A stretch of 64,000 nt of DNA from Dyella nitratireducens (GTDB taxonomy: Bacteria > Pseudomonadota > Gammaproteobacteria > Xanthomonadales > Rhodanobacteraceae). Shown here one piece after another: positions 44,785 through 53,262 of this stretch. Under the pieces are notes generated by a model. The model searched no databases. It saw nothing but the letters and a program-made list of their open reading frames with translations, and had not been told where the DNA came from. Location: contig NZ_BMJA01000001.1 of NCBI RefSeq assembly GCF_014642835.1, forward strand, positions 1,535,267-1,599,266, in the 5' to 3' direction. The translations under genes were made by a program, and so were the position numbers. Positions within the stretch are counted from its first letter, which is position 1. Each line of letters begins with the position of its first letter.

Positions 44785-46521
44785 CTAACCCTCCTGCGTA
44801 ACACGCAACACCTCCTCGATGGTGGTGATGCCCGCTACAGCTTTGGCGATGCCGTCCTCGTACATCGTGCGCATACCTTCGGCGCGTGCCTGGCGTTCGA
44901 TTTCACTGGCATCGGCACGCTGCATCACCAGGCGGCGCAGAGCATCGCTCATCACCAGAAACTCCATGATGGCGCGACGGCCACGGTAACCGGTGGGATT
45001 GGACGCGCTGCTGCCTGGTTTCCACAAGCGAATCGGTCGCTCGTTGGTGTATTTCTCCAACTCGAATTCTTTGATGACTTCCGGTGGCGGCTCGTAGGGG
45101 GTGGCGGTTTCCGGATCGAGCCGGCGCACCAGGCGCTGCGCGAGAATGCCGTTGACGGTGGAGCCGAGCAGGTAATCCTCCACCCCCATGTCGAGCAGGC
45201 GTGTGACGCCGCCCGATGCGCTGTTGGTGTGCAAGGTGGACAGCACCAAGTGGCCGGTCAGCGCGGACTGGATGGCGATGCGGCAGGTTTCCAGGTCGCG
45301 CATTTCGCCGATCATGATCACGTCCGGATCCTGGCGCATGATCGAGCGCAACGCGTTGGCGAAGTCCAGGCCGATCTGCGGCTTCACCTGGATCTGGTTG
45401 ATGCCTTCGAGCTGGTATTCCACCGGGTCTTCCACGGTGATGATCTTCACGCCCGGCGTGTTGATCTTCGACAGCGCGGTGTAGAGCGTGGTGGTTTTAC
45501 CCGAACCAGTCGGACCAGTAACGAGCAGGATGCCGTGCGGACGCTCCAACACGTCGATGAAACGCTGCTGAAAACTGTCGGTAAAGCCCAGCGATGCGAA
45601 ATCGAACACCACCGTTTCGCGATCGAGAATACGCATCACCACCGACTCGCCGAAGCTGGTCGGCACGGTGGATACGCGCAGGTCCAATTCTTTACCTTGC
45701 ACGCGCAACTGGATGCGTCCGTCCTGTGGCAGGCGGCGCTCGGCAATATTGAGCTTGGCCATGATCTTCACGCGGCTGATCACCGCCGCGGTGGAGCTGG
45801 AAGGCGGTGCTTCCACTTCGTGCAATACACCGTCGATGCGGTAACGCACTTTCAAACGATTCTCGAACGGCTCGATGTGCACGTCCGATGCGCGTTGCTC
45901 GACCGCGCGCTGCAGGATCAGGTTCACCAGGCGGATCACCGGCGCTTCGGACGCCAGATCGCGCAAGTGCTCCACGTCTTCCTCTTCCGAGCTACTGCCG
46001 TCGAGGTTCTCCACGATGGTGCCCATCGCAGAACGGCCCTGGCCGTAATAGCGCTCGATCAGATCATCGATTTCCGAGCGGATGCCGATGCACAGCGATA
46101 CCGGCTTGCCCGACGCGAGTTGCACGGCGTGCAGCGGATAGGAGTCGGCAGGATCGGCAACGATCAGCGCGATGCCGTCCTCGCCTGCACGCACCGGCAC
46201 CACGTGCTGCTGCTTGAGAAAACGGATGGATACATCCAGGTCGGCCGGCGGCATGTCCGGTGCGTCGCGCGCCGCCAGGAGCGGTGCATGCAGGCGCTCG
46301 GCCCAGGCTTCGGCCAGGTCGCGTTCGGATACCAGGCCCAACCGGGCGAGCAAAGCAGTAAGCGTACCCTCGGGAGCCTCCTCGTGCAGGCGTTTGGCAC
46401 GTGCCAAATCGTTATCCTTCAAGCGCCCACGCGCGACCAGCAGCGCGCATACGGCTGCTTCGTGGTCTTCTTCCGTGGCTTGGATCGTCCCGAGAGACGC
46501 CGGCTTCAAGGCTGCCGACAT
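44785..46521 (-). CDS. gspE: Type II secretion ATPase GspE
   Basis: A 578-residue secretion ATPase, first gene of the operon. N-terminal MshEN-like/GspE-N domain (about 20-160), then the ATPase core with Walker A GPTGSGKTTT (Lys342), Asp box ITVEDPVEYQL, Walker B MIGEMRD and His box LSTLHTNSA. The tetracysteine zinc motif found in most GspE proteins is missing: the segment from RLDPETATPYEPP to GYRGRRAIMEF has no cysteine. Confidence 0.95.
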   Translation of the reverse strand: MSAALKPASLGTIQATEEDHEAAVCALLVARGRLKDNDLARAKRLHEEAPEGTLTALLARLGLVSERDLAEAWAERLHAPLLAARDAPDMPPADLDVSIRFLKQQHVVPVRAGEDGIALIVADPADSYPLHAVQLASGKPVSLCIGIRSEIDDLIERYYGQGRSAMGTIVENLDGSSSEEEDVEHLRDLASEAPVIRLVNLILQRAVEQRASDVHIEPFENRLKVRYRIDGVLHEVEAPPSSSTAAVISRVKIMAKLNIAERRLPQDGRIQLRVQGKELDLRVSTVPTSFGESVVMRILDRETVVFDFASLGFTDSFQQRFIDVLERPHGILLVTGPTGSGKTTTLYTALSKINTPGVKIITVEDPVEYQLEGINQIQVKPQIGLDFANALRSIMRQDPDVIMIGEMRDLETCRIAIQSALTGHLVLSTLHTNSASGGVTRLLDMGVEDYLLGSTVNGILAQRLVRRLDPETATPYEPPPEVIKEFELEKYTNERPIRLWKPGSSASNPTGYRGRRAIMEFLVMSDALRRLVMQRADASEIERQARAEGMRTMYEDGIAKAVAGITTIEEVLRVTQEG

Positions 46522-46735
46522 GGTTCCACCCCGTTAGGTTTTACTCTTAAGTGTCATCGCCTGCCCACGTCCCCAACACGTCGAAAGGCGAATCCCATTG
46601 GTAACACATCCCCGAAGGGGCTGGCGAGCCTAACTTCACGACAGCGTTCACGTGCTAAGAGACTGTGAAGACGCATGCGACGGCGTGGATCAGGCCGTTC
46701 ATGGATGAGACAATCGAAGTTTTGAAGGGTTCGCC

Positions 46736-47521
46736 ATGCAGCTCGTCGATATCGGTGCCAACCTCACCCACGAATCTTTCCGGCATGACTTCGATACCGT
46801 GCTGCAGCGCGCACTGACGCATGGGGTGATTCAAATGGTGGTCACCGGTGCGTCACACAGCGGTAGTGATCACGCACTGGAACTGGCCCGACGACATCCG
46901 GGTGTGCTGTATGCCACCGCAGGTGTGCATCCGCATCATGCAGTTGATTACAGTGATTTGACTGATGCGCACCTGCGCGAACTGGCGCACATGCCGGAAG
47001 TGCGTGCGGTGGGCGAAACCGGATTGGACTACAACCGCAATTACTCGCCGCGGGACGTGCAGTTGGACGTATTCGAGCGTCAGCTGCAGATTGCCGCCGA
47101 TGTCGGCAAGCCGCTGTTTCTCCACCAGCGTGATGCGCATCACGATTTCCTGGCCCTACTCAAGCGCTACCGCGACAAGGTGCCGGCCGCGGTGGTGCAT
47201 TGCTTTACGGATACTCGCGAAGCGCTCCGCGACTATCTCGCACTGGATTGCCACATCGGCATCACGGGCTGGATCTGCGACGAACGGCGCGGCACGCACT
47301 TGCGCGAGTTCGTGCGCGAGATTCCAGCCAATCGCCTGCTGATTGAAACGGACGCGCCCTATCTATTGCCGCGCACGGTGCGCCCGCAGCCGAGTCATCG
47401 GCGCAATGAGCCGATGTATCTGAAGCATATCTGCGAGGAGATTGCCCGGGATCGCGGTGAGTCGGCGGAAGATACCGCGGCGAATAGCACAGCGGCGGCG
47501 CGGGCATTCTTCCGCCTTTGA
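46736..47521 (+). CDS. tatD: TatD family metal-dependent DNase/hydrolase
   Basis: A 261-residue TIM-barrel hydrolase. Metal and catalytic blocks: DIGANLTH at the N-terminus (TatD, rather than the HxH of YcfH-type), AVGETGLDYNRNY, LFLHQRDAHHDFL, VVHCFTDTREAL and LLIETDAPYLLPRT. Acts as a 3'-5' exonuclease in quality control. Divergent from gspE, with 214 bases between; followed directly by the repeat pair at 47527. Confidence 0.93.
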   Translation: MQLVDIGANLTHESFRHDFDTVLQRALTHGVIQMVVTGASHSGSDHALELARRHPGVLYATAGVHPHHAVDYSDLTDAHLRELAHMPEVRAVGETGLDYNRNYSPRDVQLDVFERQLQIAADVGKPLFLHQRDAHHDFLALLKRYRDKVPAAVVHCFTDTREALRDYLALDCHIGITGWICDERRGTHLREFVREIPANRLLIETDAPYLLPRTVRPQPSHRRNEPMYLKHICEEIARDRGESAEDTAANSTAAARAFFRL

Positions 47522-47526
47522 TGTTG

Positions 47527-47600
47527 GTAGGTTGGGGTGCAAACCCCAACATCGTCGTATACATGTGGATGGCAACGTTGGGGTTTGCACCCCAACCTAC
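47527..47600. repeat. 74-base palindromic repeat pair (GTAGGTTGGGGTGC type)
   Basis: Perfect 24-base arms at 47527-47550 and 47577-47600 around a 26-base loop; arms are identical to the copy in gspJ. It sits between the convergent tatD and rluE-like genes, and its outer GTAG provides the TAG stop codon of the latter. A good candidate for a shared transcription stop. Confidence 0.95.
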
Positions 47601-48130
47601 GAAAGCACGCGTATTTCGCCGGGCACCAATCCATCCAACGCGTAATCGCCAATCTTCACCCGTATCAACCGCAACGTCGGAAAGCCTACCGCAGCCGTCA
47701 TCCTGCGCACCTGACGATTGCGTCCCTCACGTAACGTGATCGACAGCCAACTGGTGGGAATACTTTTGCGGAAGCGCACCGGCGGATCGCGCGGCCACAA
47801 CCATGCCGGCTCTTGCGCATGCTCGGCCACGGCCGGCAAGGTCGGGCCGTCGTTCAACACGACGCCACGGCGCAACGCCTGCACTGCTTCATCGCTAAGC
47901 GCACCGTCCACCTGCACGAGATACGTTTTCGGCTGCTTATGTTTGGGGTCGGTAAGACGATGCGCCAGCGCGCCATCGTCCGTCAGCAGCAACAGACCTT
48001 CGCTGTCGTGATCCAGGCGACCGGCGGGATAGATATCTTTCTGTCGCACGTAATCGGCCAACGTCGGACGGCCATCGCTGGCGGTGAACTGGCACAGCAC
48101 ACCGTACGGCTTATTCAGTGCAATGAGCAT
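47597..48130 (-). CDS. Pseudouridine synthase, RsuA/RluE group
   Basis: A 177-residue rRNA pseudouridine synthase. The catalytic Asp is in [34 protein letters not shown] and [29 protein letters not shown] are the other family blocks. The N-terminal S4 domain of RsuA/RluB is missing, as in RluE. The start at 48130 is the first Met of the fold; the longer frame runs into a repeat. The stop TAG (47597-47599) lies in the end of the repeat 47527-47600, so the C-terminus VLS may have been changed by its insertion. Confidence 0.88.
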   Translation of the reverse strand: MLIALNKPYGVLCQFTASDGRPTLADYVRQKDIYPAGRLDHDSEGLLLLTDDGALAHRLTDPKHKQPKTYLVQVDGALSDEAVQALRRGVVLNDGPTLPAVAEHAQEPAWLWPRDPPVRFRKSIPTSWLSITLREGRNRQVRRMTAAVGFPTLRLIRVKIGDYALDGLVPGEIRVLS

Positions 48131-48145
48131 GGTGTACGGAGTGTC

Positions 48146-48213
48146 GTCGGCTGGGATGACCATCCCAGCTTTGCTCATAGGTTTCCGATGCTGGGATGGT
48201 CATCCCAGCCGAC
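48146..48213. repeat. Palindromic repeat pair (GGCTGGGATGACCATCCCAG type)
   Basis: Perfect 23-base arms at 48146-48168 and 48191-48213 around 22 bases; each arm is itself a hairpin (CTGGGATGACCATCCCAG). It separates the methyltransferase-like gene from the rluE-like gene, both on the minus strand. Confidence 0.93.
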
Positions 48214-48218
48214 TCGCT

Positions 48219-49127
48219 TCAATGACTGGCTGTGCTGTTCGAGGCAGGCGTTGCCGGCGCCTTGTTGACGCCGGTTTTTACGAACCGCAGCGTCATGCGG
48301 TCGGATTCGCCAATAGCCAGATACTTGTCGCGGTCTTTATCACCCAGGGTCAACGTCGGCGGCAGCGTCCACACGCCTTTGGGATAGTTCTTGGTGTCCT
48401 TGGGATTGGCGTTGATCTCGCTCTGCCCATCCAGCTTGAAGCCGGCGTCGGTGGCGAGCTTGATCACGTAGTCGGTGGGCAGATAACCGCTCTCCTTCAC
48501 CGAGTCCAGTGTCGCGCCCGGGGCGGCGCGATGATCCACCACACCCAGCGTGCCACCGGTCTTCAGCACGGCATAGAACGCCTTGAACGTAGCCTCGGCA
48601 TTGCCCGCCATCGTCCAGTTGTGCACGTTGCGGAAGGTCAGCACCATGTCCGCCGAACCCGGCGGGCCGAACACCGGCGCCTTGGGATTGAAGATGACGA
48701 TGCCGGCCTTGCCGTATTCGGCGGGGTCGGCCTTGAACTTGGTGCGCAGCGCATCGGCGTCCTGCTTGTCCTCACCACTCTTGCCGCCGGATACCGCAGC
48801 GACGTAGTGGCCGTTGTCGCGCAGCAGCGGCGCCAGGATCTCGGTATACCAGCCGCCGCCAGGGGTGATTTCGATCACCGTCTTGTCCGGCTGCAGGCCA
48901 AAGAACTGCAGGGTGGCCTTGGGGTGGCGGTAGACGTCACGCGCCTTGTTGTGCTCGGAACGCCAGGAGCCCGCCAGCACGGCATCGAGCTGGCCCGAGG
49001 TGAAATCGCTGGCGCTGGTCGGCGGCACCAGGTCGCCGGCGGGCTGATCCTGCGCCGCTTGCTGTGCGTGGGCCACGCCGGCGAACAACAGGGCAACAGA
49101 CAATCCGAAGGCGAACCGGGTCTTCAT
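48219..49127 (-). CDS. Exported class I methyltransferase-like protein
   Basis: A 302-residue protein with a signal peptide (1-21, AHA) and a SAM-methyltransferase-like fold: VIEITPGGGWYTEILAPLL is the motif I loop, followed by DMVLTFRNVHNW and GGTLGVVDHRA. It matches the predicted methyltransferase group that is exported in many proteobacteria. As SAM is not expected in the periplasm, real activity is unclear; family function is unknown to me. Confidence 0.8.
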   Translation of the reverse strand: MKTRFAFGLSVALLFAGVAHAQQAAQDQPAGDLVPPTSASDFTSGQLDAVLAGSWRSEHNKARDVYRHPKATLQFFGLQPDKTVIEITPGGGWYTEILAPLLRDNGHYVAAVSGGKSGEDKQDADALRTKFKADPAEYGKAGIVIFNPKAPVFGPPGSADMVLTFRNVHNWTMAGNAEATFKAFYAVLKTGGTLGVVDHRAAPGATLDSVKESGYLPTDYVIKLATDAGFKLDGQSEINANPKDTKNYPKGVWTLPPTLTLGDKDRDKYLAIGESDRMTLRFVKTGVNKAPATPASNSTASH

Positions 49128-49270
49128 GACGACTCCTCAATTAGCGTTGCGCGGCAAGCCTGCCGCAATCCCCGTACAGCGAGCGTGGACATTTTACGAT
49201 TAGTTTACGAATCGCGCACTGTCTGGTGTGTGCGGGCCGCCTGCAGGATGGTTGCCCATGCCCATGGCTG

Positions 49271-49292
49271 CGTCATCCCCGCAAAGGGGGAT
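49271..49292. repeat. Single hairpin repeat (CATCCCCGC type)
   Basis: One isolated arm, CATCCCCGCAAAGGGGGATG, related to the CATTCCCGC pair at 35030-35114 but without a partner. It lies in the 205-base gap between the NYN and methyltransferase-like genes. Confidence 0.6.
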
Positions 49293-49332
49293 GCGTGACG
49301 GCCTCAGCCTACAGCCGCAGCGTTACACCATC

Positions 49333-49995
49333 TTAAAAGGGTCGCGGACACACCGACTGCAGGCCATCGATGTGCTCATGCAGATCGGGTGCAATGCCCT
49401 GCCACATCGGATCGAGAATGAAATCGATGCCTTCGTAACGAGCCAACTTCGCCGCCGGAATGAAATCGGCGTCACCCGCCACCAGGACAATCTGATCCAC
49501 CTGTTTCTTGTAGGACAGCGCGGCGATGTCGATGCCGATTTTCATGTCGACCTGGGTCTGGCGCATGTCCGGCTCGAAGTGCTCGTCGGTGAGCTCGTCC
49601 CAGTACAACGATTCGTCGCGCAGTTGCTGATAGGCCTGATGCCTGAGCTTCCACTCGCCGCGGTCGGTGAGCCGGCCCAAGCGCAGCGCCATCTTGCGCT
49701 GGCGGCGCAGTTGGTCGTGCAGATCGCGGCGGAAGGCTGCGGCGCCGGTGCGCGAATAATCGATGCTTTCGCCGCTGATCGGCTTGATCAGCACTTTTTC
49801 CAGCGGCGGGCAGTCGTAGAAGAAGATGCGGTAAAGCGCTTCGCGTGGACGGTCCAGCGCCTTGAGATGTTCCAGTGCCATGCCGAACAGTGTTTTGGCG
49901 ACGGTGCGTGCGTCATTGGCATCGCGATCGCCCCACACTTTGCGGTAGCGGGCAAGAAAGAAAGCGCCGTCGACGAGGATGGCGGTGCTTGGCAT
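49333..49995 (-). CDS. NYN (PIN-like) domain protein, putative RNase
   Basis: A 220-residue protein with the NYN/LabA-like fold. Acidic metal-site residues are visible in AILVDGAFFL (Asp9), the central DMKIGIDIAAL and VLVAGDADFIPAAKLARYEG. Such domains are often RNases; no partner domain is present. It stands alone and its target is unknown. Confidence 0.8.
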   Translation of the reverse strand: MPSTAILVDGAFFLARYRKVWGDRDANDARTVAKTLFGMALEHLKALDRPREALYRIFFYDCPPLEKVLIKPISGESIDYSRTGAAAFRRDLHDQLRRQRKMALRLGRLTDRGEWKLRHQAYQQLRDESLYWDELTDEHFEPDMRQTQVDMKIGIDIAALSYKKQVDQIVLVAGDADFIPAAKLARYEGIDFILDPMWQGIAPDLHEHIDGLQSVCPRPF

Positions 49996-50175
49996 AGGGA
50001 ATCCTTATGAGTGCCACGAGAACGGGATGTATGGCCGATCGATAATGTTCGGCGATCGCCAGTTTACGGCATGTGTAAGGATCACGTAACCATTCGCCAG
50101 GTTATTGGCTTGTCTTGAAAGGCCACCAGGCATTTGGCCGGCTATACTCGATCGCAACTTGCAAGGGGATGGCAG

Positions 50176-51021
50176 ATGAAACGATGGATGACAGTAGTGC
50201 TGTGCATGCTGATGGCCTATGTCGCATCGGCCCATGCCGGCGATGTACGCAAGACCGCCGAAGCGACCATGCTGGTGACGGGATCGATCGAAGTCATGCC
50301 GGATGGCACCGTTCACGATTACAGCATCGATCGCCCTGAAAAGATTCCGCCGTTGGTCCTCGACCTGATTAAAAACAACGTACCGAACTGGAAATTTCGG
50401 CGCGATGATCATCTGGAAGCGATCTTCAAGGCCAAGATGAATCTGCGCATCGTTGCCAAGCGTGTCGATGACCAGCACGACTCGATTACCATCTCCAGCG
50501 CCAGCTTCGGCGATGCCGACGCCGCGCACACAGACCAGGTTTCCGCGAAAAACCCGCGCCTTCCTCATTACCCGCTCGATGCCATCAAGGCCCGAGTGAG
50601 CGGCACGGTATTCCTGTCCATGCGCGTTGGAAGAACAGGCCAGGTCGAAAACATCGCCATAGAACAAGTAAATTTGAATATGTACGGTAACGACGCGCAA
50701 ATGCGTCATTACCGTGAAGTACTAGGCGATGCGGCGCTCGATGCACTCAAGACCTGGACGTTCAATCTGCCCACGACAGGCAAGCACGTCACGGATCCCT
50801 ATTGGGATGTGCGCATGCCCGTCGCATTCGACCTCAACGTCCTTGGCCAATCCGCCGAAGACACTTATGGCAAGTGGAAAACCTATATCCCTGGTCCGCG
50901 CGAATCGATTCCATGGGCGAAGAGCAGCAAGCTCTCTTCGTCGTCCGATGCCATTCCCGAAGGGAGCGTCTCGCAAGTCGATCAACCGCTGCAACTGATG
51001 ACTGCGCTCGATGGCGCCTGA
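50176..51021 (+). CDS. Periplasmic protein with TonB C-terminal-like domain
   Basis: A 281-residue exported protein: signal peptide 1-22 (YVASAHA), then about 100 residues of unassigned sequence, then a TonB_C-like domain at about 130-215 (LPHYPLDAIKARVSGTVFLSMRVGRTGQVENIAIEQ ... ALDALKTWTFNLP). It lacks the membrane anchor and Pro-rich spacer of a true TonB energy transducer. AAGGGGA at 50163-50169 selects the ATG at 50176. Convergent with the LysR gene. Role unknown. Confidence 0.75.
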   Translation: MKRWMTVVLCMLMAYVASAHAGDVRKTAEATMLVTGSIEVMPDGTVHDYSIDRPEKIPPLVLDLIKNNVPNWKFRRDDHLEAIFKAKMNLRIVAKRVDDQHDSITISSASFGDADAAHTDQVSAKNPRLPHYPLDAIKARVSGTVFLSMRVGRTGQVENIAIEQVNLNMYGNDAQMRHYREVLGDAALDALKTWTFNLPTTGKHVTDPYWDVRMPVAFDLNVLGQSAEDTYGKWKTYIPGPRESIPWAKSSKLSSSSDAIPEGSVSQVDQPLQLMTALDGA

Positions 51022-51028
51022 CCGATCG

Positions 51029-51946
51029 CTAAGCCGCAGCCTCATCCCGCTGCGGCTGCGGCATCTCACGACAGTACGCATCAGCCTCTTCATGCAACCA
51101 CGCCCGGAACGTCGCCATGCCGCGATGATCTTCCGAGCGCGGCGGATATACGAGGTGATACGCCTCGGGCACCGGCAGGTAGCGATCGCCCAGCACCACC
51201 AACCGGCCCGCGTCGATCCATGACTTGGTCGTGACCATGCGTCCAAGCGCTACGCCCAGACCTTCCAGCGCAGCTTGGCGCAACGCATCGATCGTATCCA
51301 CGTGTGCGATGTAGCGGTGCGGCGGCTCGCCGCCGTAGTGCGCAAACCAATCCATCCAGCGATTGGCGCGATTGGGATCGCCGATCAGCGGCCATTGCGT
51401 GAGATCCAGCGGATCGGCGCCGGCCATGCGCTCGACCAGCGAGGGTGCCGCCACCGGTGCGATCCATTCGCCGAACAGATACTCGCTACGCAAACCTTCC
51501 CACTCACCCTTGCCATAACGCACGGCGGCATCGACCGCTTCGCGCTCGAAGTTCACCAGCAAGTTGGTGGATTGCAGATTGAGTTCCAGCTCCGGATGCG
51601 CGGCCAGCAGCCGCGGCAAACGTGGCATCAGCCAGCTGGAAATGATCCCCGGGCTGGCACTCAGCGTGAGCGCATCATGGCGACGCACGCGGTAGCGTGA
51701 CAGCGCATGTTCGATACCGTCGAAATGCTCGCCGACTGCTTCGAGCAGACTGCAGCCTTCCACCGTCAAGGTGACGCCGCGCGGACCACGTTCGAACAGG
51801 CGGCGCTCCAGGCGCTCCTCCAACTGGCGCATCTGATGGCTCAATGCGCTCACCGTGAGGTTCGCCTGCTCGGCAGCGCGCGAGAGATTGCCCAATCGCG
51901 CCACCTGCACGAATTGCTGCAAAAGACTGAGCGGTACCCGGCTCAT
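51029..51946 (-). CDS. LysR family transcriptional regulator (GcvA-like)
   Basis: A 305-residue LysR regulator with helix-turn-helix in FVQVARLGNLSRAAEQANLTVSALSHQMRQLE and an effector domain of the GcvA/AmpR-like group (LTLSASPGIISSWLMPRLPRLLAAHPELELNLQST, AVRYGKGEWEGL). Divergent from the short frame at 52046 and the aldo/keto reductase at 52310, its likely targets. Confidence 0.9.
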   Translation of the reverse strand: MSRVPLSLLQQFVQVARLGNLSRAAEQANLTVSALSHQMRQLEERLERRLFERGPRGVTLTVEGCSLLEAVGEHFDGIEHALSRYRVRRHDALTLSASPGIISSWLMPRLPRLLAAHPELELNLQSTNLLVNFEREAVDAAVRYGKGEWEGLRSEYLFGEWIAPVAAPSLVERMAGADPLDLTQWPLIGDPNRANRWMDWFAHYGGEPPHRYIAHVDTIDALRQAALEGLGVALGRMVTTKSWIDAGRLVVLGDRYLPVPEAYHLVYPPRSEDHRGMATFRAWLHEEADAYCREMPQPQRDEAAA

Positions 51947-52045
51947 GTTGAACGCCTCTCAACCCTGGCTTGTGAATATATCGCTTTTTCTTGTGGACTC
52001 ACCCCATTACCTTGCGCCTATCCATTCGATCAGGAATCCGCTGCC

Positions 52046-52225
52046 ATGCGTTCGCCATGGGTCGATTTGCTGTTCCTTCACGGCCATATCACTCCATCCA
52101 ATCTGAGCTGGCACGTCGATGCGCCGCCTGGCGACTGCAAGACCAGACCCGCAGCCATCGACGTGGACGTGGCGCAGCTCCCACTGCCTGCCCAGCCGCG
52201 CGACAACGCTCCCTGCTGTGCTTGA
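52046..52225 (+). CDS. Small hypothetical protein, 59 residues
   Basis: A short frame starting MRSPWVDLLFLHGHITPS and ending CCA. AGGAA lies nine bases before the ATG. It is in the gap between the LysR gene and the aldo/keto reductase, on the same strand as the latter and ending 84 bases before it. It could be a real small gene or a leader peptide for the reductase; base use does not contradict coding, but I know no family. Confidence 0.4.
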   Translation: MRSPWVDLLFLHGHITPSNLSWHVDAPPGDCKTRPAAIDVDVAQLPLPAQPRDNAPCCA

Positions 52226-52246
52226 TTAACGCGCGCCCGCACCCAA

Positions 52247-52299
52247 CTCGGCAGAGATTGCACGCCGCCGCAAGGCGGACGGTTTGTCTCTCTGCCGAG
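52247..52299 (+). promoter_or_regulatory. Hairpin masking the Shine-Dalgarno of the aldo/keto reductase
   Basis: An 11-bp perfect stem, CTCGGCAGAGA (52247-52257) with TCTCTGCCGAG (52289-52299), encloses a second small hairpin (CCGCC GCAA GGCGG). The ribosome binding site GAGGA (52297-52301) overlaps the right arm by three bases, eight bases before the ATG at 52310. The structure could hide the site and control translation. It has no match among riboswitch classes that I recognise. Confidence 0.65.
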
Positions 52300-52309
52300 G
52301 ATCGTTTTC

Positions 52310-53260
52310 ATGCAACTGCGCCAACTGGGCCGTTCCACGCTTTCCGTCGCTCCGCTTGCCCTGGGCGGCAACGTGTTCGGATGGAGTACCGATGAGCAAC
52401 GTTCGTTCGATGTGCTCGATGCGTTCGTCGATGCCGGCCTCAATCTGATCGATACCGCCGATGTGTATTCAGCGTGGGTGCCGGGCAACCGCGGCGGCGA
52501 GTCGGAAACCATCATCGGCAAGTGGCTCAAGCGCAGCGGCAAGCGCGACAAGGTGCTGATCGCCACCAAGGTTGCCAAATGGGTAGAGCATCGCGGCCTG
52601 TCGCCTATGAACATTCGCGAAGCGGTCGAAGGTTCGTTGCAGCGCCTGCAGACCGATCATATCGACCTGTACCAGGCACACGAAGACGATGCCACTGTGC
52701 CGCTTAGCGAGACCCTGGGCGCCTTCGCCAAGCTGATCGAGGAGGGCAAGGTGCGCGTGATCGGTGCTTCCAATTATGGCGCCGATCGTTTTGCCGAAGC
52801 CTTGAAGATTTCCAGTGAGCACAGGCTTCCGCGCTACGAAAGCTTGCAACCCGAATACAACCTGGTCAGCCGCGCCGGCTACGAGCGGGAACTGGAGCCG
52901 CTGATTCGCCAGGAGAACATCGGCGTGATCAACTACTACGCGCTGGCCAGCGGCTTCCTTAGCGGCAAATATCGCAGCGACGCTGATCTTGCGAAGAGCA
53001 AGGCGCGCGGCGGCGCCGTGAAGAAGTACCTCACGCCGCAAGGTTTGAAAGTGCTGGCTGCGCTGGATGAAGTCGCTGCTGCACACAAGGCGACCCCATC
53101 TCAAGTTGCATTGGCGTGGCAGATAGCGCGTCCTGGCGTTACGGCACCCATTGTCAGTGCCACATCGGTGGCGCAATGGGAAGAACTTGCTGGCGCAGTG
53201 CAGCTTTCGCTGACGGCGCAGGAAATCGCCAGCTTGAATGACGCCAGCGCGAACTATTGA
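52310..53260 (+). CDS. Aldo/keto reductase
   Basis: A 316-residue TIM-barrel oxidoreductase (NADPH expected). Catalytic Asp-Tyr in LIDTADVYSAW, Lys in LIATKV, His in LYQAHEDD; the C-terminal cofactor segment is PIVSATSVAQWEEL. The MQLRQLGRSTLSVAPLALGGNVFGW opening is of the YghZ/Kvbeta-like branch. Preceded by a hairpin over its binding site, and divergent from a LysR gene. Substrate unknown. Confidence 0.9.
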   Translation: MQLRQLGRSTLSVAPLALGGNVFGWSTDEQRSFDVLDAFVDAGLNLIDTADVYSAWVPGNRGGESETIIGKWLKRSGKRDKVLIATKVAKWVEHRGLSPMNIREAVEGSLQRLQTDHIDLYQAHEDDATVPLSETLGAFAKLIEEGKVRVIGASNYGADRFAEALKISSEHRLPRYESLQPEYNLVSRAGYERELEPLIRQENIGVINYYALASGFLSGKYRSDADLAKSKARGGAVKKYLTPQGLKVLAALDEVAAAHKATPSQVALAWQIARPGVTAPIVSATSVAQWEELAGAVQLSLTAQEIASLNDASANY

Positions 53261-53262
53261 GC

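Noticed and set aside
43867-46668. 933-codon open frame on the plus strand
   Set aside because: Antisense across gspF and gspE including their gap. His/Arg-rich composition with no motifs; both opposite genes are certain.
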